This document shows positions 58,932 to 64,000 of a DNA stretch of 64,000 nt, piece by piece. Source of the DNA: Mytilus galloprovincialis (taxonomy: Eukaryota > Mollusca > Bivalvia > Mytilida > Mytilidae); contig NC_134839.1 of NCBI RefSeq assembly GCF_965363235.1, positions 71,686,910 to 71,750,909 of the forward strand. The letters run 5' to 3'. The position numbers were made by a program, and so were the translations under genes. Within the stretch, counting starts at the first letter, position 1. Each line of letters begins with the position of its first letter. The notes under the pieces are model-generated. The model was not told where the DNA came from. It did no database searches and was given only the letters and a program-made list of their open reading frames with translations.

Positions 58932-60924
58932 TAACCAGATGCTCCGCAGGGCGTAGCTTTATACGACCGCAGAGGTTGAACCCTGAACGGTTAGGGCAAG
59001 TATGGACACAACATTCAAGCTGGATTCAGCTCTAAATTTGGATTGTGATTAAATAGTTGACACAGCATAGGTTTCTGACACAGAATGAATGTGTTCTAAT
59101 GAACTTAAAATTTTTGTTTCTCTTAGAGCAATTCACTATGCTGTTGAATATTAATCCTCTCAAAAAAATGTTTGAAGAAATTTTCTTTTTTATTTATGAA
59201 ATTTCAAATGAGAAAAATTGAACCCAATTTTTTTAATCACATCCCCCTTTCCCTTATTCCAAAACTAATCTCAATTAAAATTTCTAATGGAGTTTGCAAC
59301 AATAACTACTCATTTAAATACATCATAAAATATTAAGATGTAAAAAAACTGCTTGTTATCACTGAATGGTAAAGATTATTTTAATTTATCAGTTGGTAGT
59401 AAAAAGTGAATATACATTGTATATTGTATATAACAAAGATTTAAGTTGATTCTGGACAAAGAAAGATAACTCCAATTAAAAAAAAATCTTGCTATTGCAC
59501 AATATTTTGCAATTAGATATTTCTTGCTTACTATTCTGGACAAAGAAAGATAACTCTAATTAAATTTTTTTTTGATATTTCACAATATTGTGCAATTAGA
59601 TATTTCTTGCCATTGCGCAATACTGTGCAATTGAAAAGACTTGCTATTGCACAATACTTAATATAATAATTTTAGATCCTGATTTGGACCAACTTGAAAA
59701 CTGGGCCCATAATAAAAAATCTAAGTACATTTTTGAATTCAGCATATCAAAGAACTTCAAGATTTCAATTTTTGTTAAAATCAGACTAAGTTTAATTTTG
59801 GACCCTTTGGACTTTAGTGTAGACCAATTTGAAAACAGGACCAAAAATGAAGAATCTACATACACAGTTAGATTTGGTATATCAAAGAACCCCATTTATT
59901 CAATTTTTGATGAAATCAAACAAAGTTTAATTTTGGACCCCGATTTGGACCAACTTGAAAACTGGGCCAATAATCAAGAATCTAAGTACATTTTTAGATT
60001 CAGCATATCAAAGAACCTAACTGATTCATTTTTTGTCAAAATCAAACTAAGTTTAATTTTGGACCCTTTGGACCTTAATGTAGACCAATTTGAAAACGGG
60101 ACCAAAAGTTAAGAATCTACATACACAGTCATGACAGTTAGATTCAGCATATCAAAGAACCCCAATTATTCAATTTTGATGAAATCAAACAAAAGTTTAA
60201 TTTTGGACCCTTTGGGCCCCTTATTATGTTGGGACCAAAACTCCCAAAATCAAACCCAACCTTTCTTTTATGGTCATAAACCTTGTGTTTAAATTTCATA
60301 GATTTCTATTTACTTATACTAACGTTATGGTGCGAAAACCAAGAAAAATGCTTATTTGGGTCCCTTTTTGGCCCCTAATTCCTAAACTGTTGGGACCTAA
60401 ACTCCCAAAATCAATACCAACCTTCCTTTTGTAGTCATTAACATTGTGTTTAAATTTCATTGATTTCTATTTACTTAAACTAATGTTATTGTGCGAAAAC
60501 CAAGAATAATGCTTATTTGGGCCCTTTTTTGGCCCCTAATTCCTAAACTGTTGAGACCAAAACTCCCAAAATCAATCCCAACCGTTCTTTTGTGGTCATA
60601 AACCTTGTGTCAAAATTTCATAGATTTCTATTAACTTAAACTAAAGTTATAGTGCGAAAACCAAGAAAATGCTTATTTGGGCCCTTTTTGGCCCCTAATT
60701 CCTAAAATGTTGGGACCAAAACTCCCAAAATCAATACCAACCTTCCTTTTGTGGTCATAAACCTTGTGTTAAAATTTCATAGATTTCCATTCACTTTTAC
60801 TAAAGTTAGAGTGCGAAAACTAAAAGTATTCGGACGCCGGACGACGACGACGACGACGACGACGCCGACGCCAACGTGATAGCAATATACGACGAAAATT
60901 TTTTCAAAATTTGCGGTCGTATAA
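58932..60924 (+). mobile_element. family A dispersed repeat, full copy with 13-bp inverted ends and (GAC)n
   Basis: It begins AACCAGATGCTCCGCAGGGC. TTATACGACCGCA at 58959-58971 is inverted as TGCGGTCGTATAA at 60912-60924, close to the far end. Inside are about four diverged copies of a CCTAATTCCTAAACTGTTGG..GTGCGAAAACCAAG segment and a GACGACGAC microsatellite at 60835-60875. No transposase frame; the 142-codon frame at 59684-60112 is repeat readthrough. It matches 22498-24010 in the same orientation. Confidence 0.8.
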
Positions 60925-61438
60925 TGACTATAAAAAACTGTTCCTTTACCTCATATTTAATATTAATCATAAATCCTTGCACAGAAAAATCCTGCATACT
61001 ACATATATATATAGCAAGATTGTCTCATTAAAAAAAATATTATTATCAATTCATAAACCACAAAGCCAATGTCAACAAAAGAACACTACAAAGGACCTGT
61101 TATGCCAGTGTCTAAAGGATTAGGATAATTTACAAAAGACTGATTATTTCATAAATTCTATACTATTATATGAGTACTTAAAATATAGGTGTACTTTTCA
61201 TTAAATCACCAATATGTCAATTTCTACATGATAATGTTTGTGTATTTTAATGTTCATCCTTCATTTCACAGCTGACATCTAAAAAAAATTTTGAGTCAAC
61301 ATATTTTCTTAATCGTGACTAACAAATTGTTTCTTTTTTTTTTTTTAATATAATCTTGTTTTGAAATCAAGGTGAGAAAAGGAGAAAAAAAATGTACATT
61401 GTGCAATCTTTACCCAGAAACAACAACAAAACAAGAGT
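60925..61438. other. AT-rich, no gene recognised
   Basis: Only homopolymer runs and short AT-rich frames are visible. Confidence 0.4.
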
Positions 61439-61597
61439 CAGTGGCGGATCCAGCCATTTTAAAAAGGGGGGGGGGGGGTTCCCAACCCAGAGTAAAGGGG
61501 GGGTTCCAACTATATGCTCCCATTCAAATGCATTGATCGTCCAAAAAAAAAGGGGGTTCCAACCCCCGGACACCCCCCCCCCCTGGATCTGCCACTG
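61439..61597. mobile_element. 159-bp MITE with CAGTGGCGGATCCAG ends
   Basis: CAGTGGCGGATCCAG and CTGGATCTGCCACTG are inverted ends with one mismatch. The interior has G-rich then C-rich runs (ten G near 61467, nine or more C near 61573). AGAGT flanks both sides, a possible 5-bp target duplication. Like the 16303-17805 element it starts CAGTG and ends CACTG. Confidence 0.8.
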
Positions 61598-61879
61598 AGA
61601 GTGTACTCTGAAATGCCTGGCCTGCTTTACTGACCTTGATTAACTTTTTGATGAAAGTCTTAAATGTAAGTATCACACAAAAAAACAAGTGAAACTGTGA
61701 GCTACTGCTCACTAATGATACCCTCACCAAAATACTTGACTGTAAACAGGAAGTCCACCCCTGCTTTAAAAAATTAGGGGATGGACTGACTGACAGAGGT
61801 TATACAGTAGACCCCACTTTTAACAATTGAGGGTATAATTGACCAATACTTTTCTTTATATTTTTGACATACAATTTAA

Positions 61880-62640
61880 TTTGCAACTCACAATATCTTC
61901 CTAATTTTAACTATCACCTACTATATATTTGGAAATTTATCCGAGCTAGGACGATTCCCACTATATTATGATGTGATTAAATCCATGTTAAATTACTGGT
62001 ATCGCTTGGAAAATCTTGATTCCCAATTTTCTCTTCTTAAAGATGCTTATGTAACATCACAGAATCTTTCTCATTCAAAAAAACGATCTTGGTATGGCTC
62101 TATGAAGTCAATTCTTGAAATGATCCCAGACATCAATCATCTATCTTCACCATTACCAAAAATTAATAGCTTCAAAACTAATATGAAAATAAAAATATTA
62201 AAATCATATTTTATAGACTTGTGGAACACTGAATTGGTAAAGCATTCAGATGGTAAACTTAGAACTTATGTTACATTTAAATCAGTTTTTGGAAGAGAAA
62301 AATATCTTTCCATTATTGGGAATTTTGAACAGAGACGAAGCTTAACAAAGCTCAGAATTTCATCACACCACTTAAGAATTGAGTCTGGAAGGTATCAGGG
62401 TACTCTCCTAAATGACAGAACTTGTACTCGTTGTAACTCCGGAGATGTGGAGGATGAATATCATTTTTATTCCAATGTGTTAAATTTAATGATGACCGCA
62501 ATCATCTATTTCTAGAGATAACTAAAAGTTGCCCCAACTTTTTAACTCTTAACGCAAGAGATAAACTGATATGGCTTGTGAACGCAGAAGATAAGTCTAT
62601 TCTCACTGCTGCATGTAAATTTATTTCGAAAAATTGTTAA
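61880..62640 (+). pseudogene. LINE (non-LTR retrotransposon) ORF2 C-terminal fragment, frameshifted
   Basis: An open frame from 61880 carries ELGRFPLYYDVIKSMLNYWY.., LTKLRISSHHLRIESGRYQG and CTRCNSGDVEDEYHF, the typical C-terminal region of LINE reverse transcriptases with a CCHC-like motif (C-X2-C, then H). A one-base deletion near 62468 moves the homology to another frame, which continues FNDDRNHLFLEITKS.. to a TAA at 62638. The endonuclease and the RT catalytic domain are missing, so it is 5'-truncated and dead. The clade is not assigned. Confidence 0.85.
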
Positions 62641-63231
62641 TTATGTGGCTTTCTTGTCTGCTTCAGACACGAGGAGGACTGTGTAAATACTACAGCTCCT
62701 TGAGTACCGCCCCTTGGTGTCTGTTGCAGTAGGGAAACCTACACTATTCTCAATACCTGTTTACTGCAGTATATGTTATTTGCTGTGACTATACATAACT
62801 TTTTTCATTTGTGTTTGTTTTTCTGCATCAGATACGAGGAGGATTGTTAGAGCTTTTAAGATCACAATCCTAGAGCATCGTCCCTTGGTGTCTGTTGCAG
62901 CTAAACAATCATTTATTTTATATTTTATATTTATACATTTCCAGCAAAATATTATAAAATCAAGTGAGAAAAAAAAAAATAAAAAATAAAAAGTAAATAA
63001 ATAAATGGGGTTTGCCACATCTCTGGAGTAGCAACTCTCAAATACTTTTTTATTTAAAAAATAATACCTGTATGACTATTTCAATAGTTTATTTTACAAT
63101 GTTATGTAAAATACTGTATGTTGTATCAATTATATATGTTATGTGTATATGCCCCCCTGGGGACCTAATTTGGAAAATAAAATTTATCTTATCTTATCTT
63201 ATCTTTTCTTATCTTATCTTATCTTATCTTA
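62641..63231 (+). mobile_element. LINE 3' UTR with duplicated module and (TTATC)n tail
   Basis: TCAGACACGAGGAGGACTGT..CCCCTTGGTGTCTGTTGCAG near 62663-62729 is repeated, diverged, at 62828-62900 (TCAGATACGAGGAGGATTGT..TCCCTTGGTGTCTGTTGCAG). The element ends GGGGACCTAATTTGGAAAATAAA followed by about nine TTATC units at 63184-63231, the simple-repeat tail typical of some LINEs. Confidence 0.75.
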
Positions 63232-64000
63232 TTTGTTTTTTTTTTGACAAGGCAACTTTGAGAGGGTAGCCAAAATGGCAGTTGTTCTAAAACACTTTGA
63301 ACAAGCAGTTTATCTTACAGTAAAAAAACAAGAATGCAGGCATTGTGCTGCTATGCAAACCCCACTTGTAAATCAAAGCACATCTACTGGAAAATAGGAA
63401 GTAGGCATCTAAGACAGATCAAAATAGTGCACACACAAAGCAATGTTTCTATACCAAAACATACAGCTAGAATGTAACCTTTTCTTTTATCAATGCCAAA
63501 ATTTTAATTTTCAGACTAAAAATTGATGTTTCAGAAACCTGACATTATTTACCATATGAATATATCTTAGAAGCCATTTGTCATTTGTTTAGGGGTAAGT
63601 CATAAAGGTTAAGAATCCAGAGACATTGCAAGGAAACTGATCCATGTGTGAGCATGAGACATCATTTAAATGAATTTCAACTTTGGTATAATCTTTTTAA
63701 ATTGATAACCCTGTATGCCTTTTTAGAATGAATCTAAAACAGAAGTCAAGAAAAAATATAATGAATGCAATTTGTTGAATATGGGATATATCATATTAGC
63801 ACTTATCCAGACCTTCTCATGTATACAATATATATGTATCTGAAATGACCAGTTGCAATTACTTTTAAACAAATATGGAAACTGTGAAGAAAAACTTACT
63901 TTTTCCTGTGAGAAAATTTCTTTTGTGAATGACTCCTATTACACTGAATCAGCAAATGTTTACATTATTACCTATAGATGTGAACACCTGGGCGTACTGT
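63232..64000. other. AT-rich right edge of the window
   Basis: I see no exon with both splice sites, no RNA gene and no clear repeat. Confidence 0.4.

Noticed and set aside
59684..60112. 142-codon frame
   Set aside because: Tandem repeats of family A (FDPDLDQLEN-like readthrough); the same repeat at 22498-24010 has different, broken frames.

Overview
This is eukaryotic nuclear DNA, AT-rich, gene-sparse and dominated by introns and repeats. The protein sequences are clearly animal. Several dispersed repeats are families I recognise from marine bivalves, especially mussels: elements ending in (GACGGACG)n or (GAC)n, the 'full SINE-like' element ending in TCATTGGCA..CATACCACATCTTC, and the element with the GAAACGCGCGTCTGGCGT core. 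I infer a bivalve mollusc, probably Mytilus or a close relative. The species call comes from memory of repeats, not from a search.

Three protein-coding genes can be supported from spliced, phase-consistent exons. (1) The last exon of a serine hydroxymethyltransferase gene lies on + at 8434-8561; the rest of the gene must lie to the left, and I found no other exon of it in 1-8433. (2) A complete GATAD1 (GATA zinc finger domain-containing protein 1) gene lies on - from 20944 to 14196: four exons, GT-AG introns, 277 aa. It is convergent with SHMT. (3) A DLGAP/GKAP/SAPAP postsynaptic scaffold gene lies on - with coding exons from 54650 to 29632: seven coding exons, 902 aa, all junction phases agreeing, plus an acceptor at 54725 showing at least one more 5' UTR exon upstream. 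A 16 kb intron separates its first two coding exons.

Layout: 1-8433 is repeat-rich and probably lies in an SHMT intron. It holds TIR elements, a 169-bp tandem repeat and a 2.2 kb 24-bp minisatellite. 8562-14195 is intergenic with degraded tandem repeats. 14196-20944 is GATAD1, with a minisatellite grown from its own exon 3 and a 1.5 kb TIR transposon in its introns. 20945-29631 is intergenic, with foldbacks, a poly-C tract and two dispersed repeat copies. 29632-54725 is DLGAP, with a 58-bp satellite of about 29 units and a 55-bp array in its largest intron. 54726-64000 is the 5' side of DLGAP: probably an intron, with a 46-bp array, a 2 kb TIR-bounded repeat, a short MITE and a 5'-truncated LINE fragment.

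The three genes do not form a pathway: one-carbon metabolism, chromatin and postsynaptic scaffold. No bacterial-type system, CRISPR array, rRNA or convincing tRNA is present. I found no previously undescribed gene system. The most unusual structures are the exon-derived minisatellite in GATAD1, the recurrence of AGGTCA-type nuclear-receptor half-sites in three unrelated tandem families, and a DLGAP C-terminus that stops before the usual PDZ ligand.
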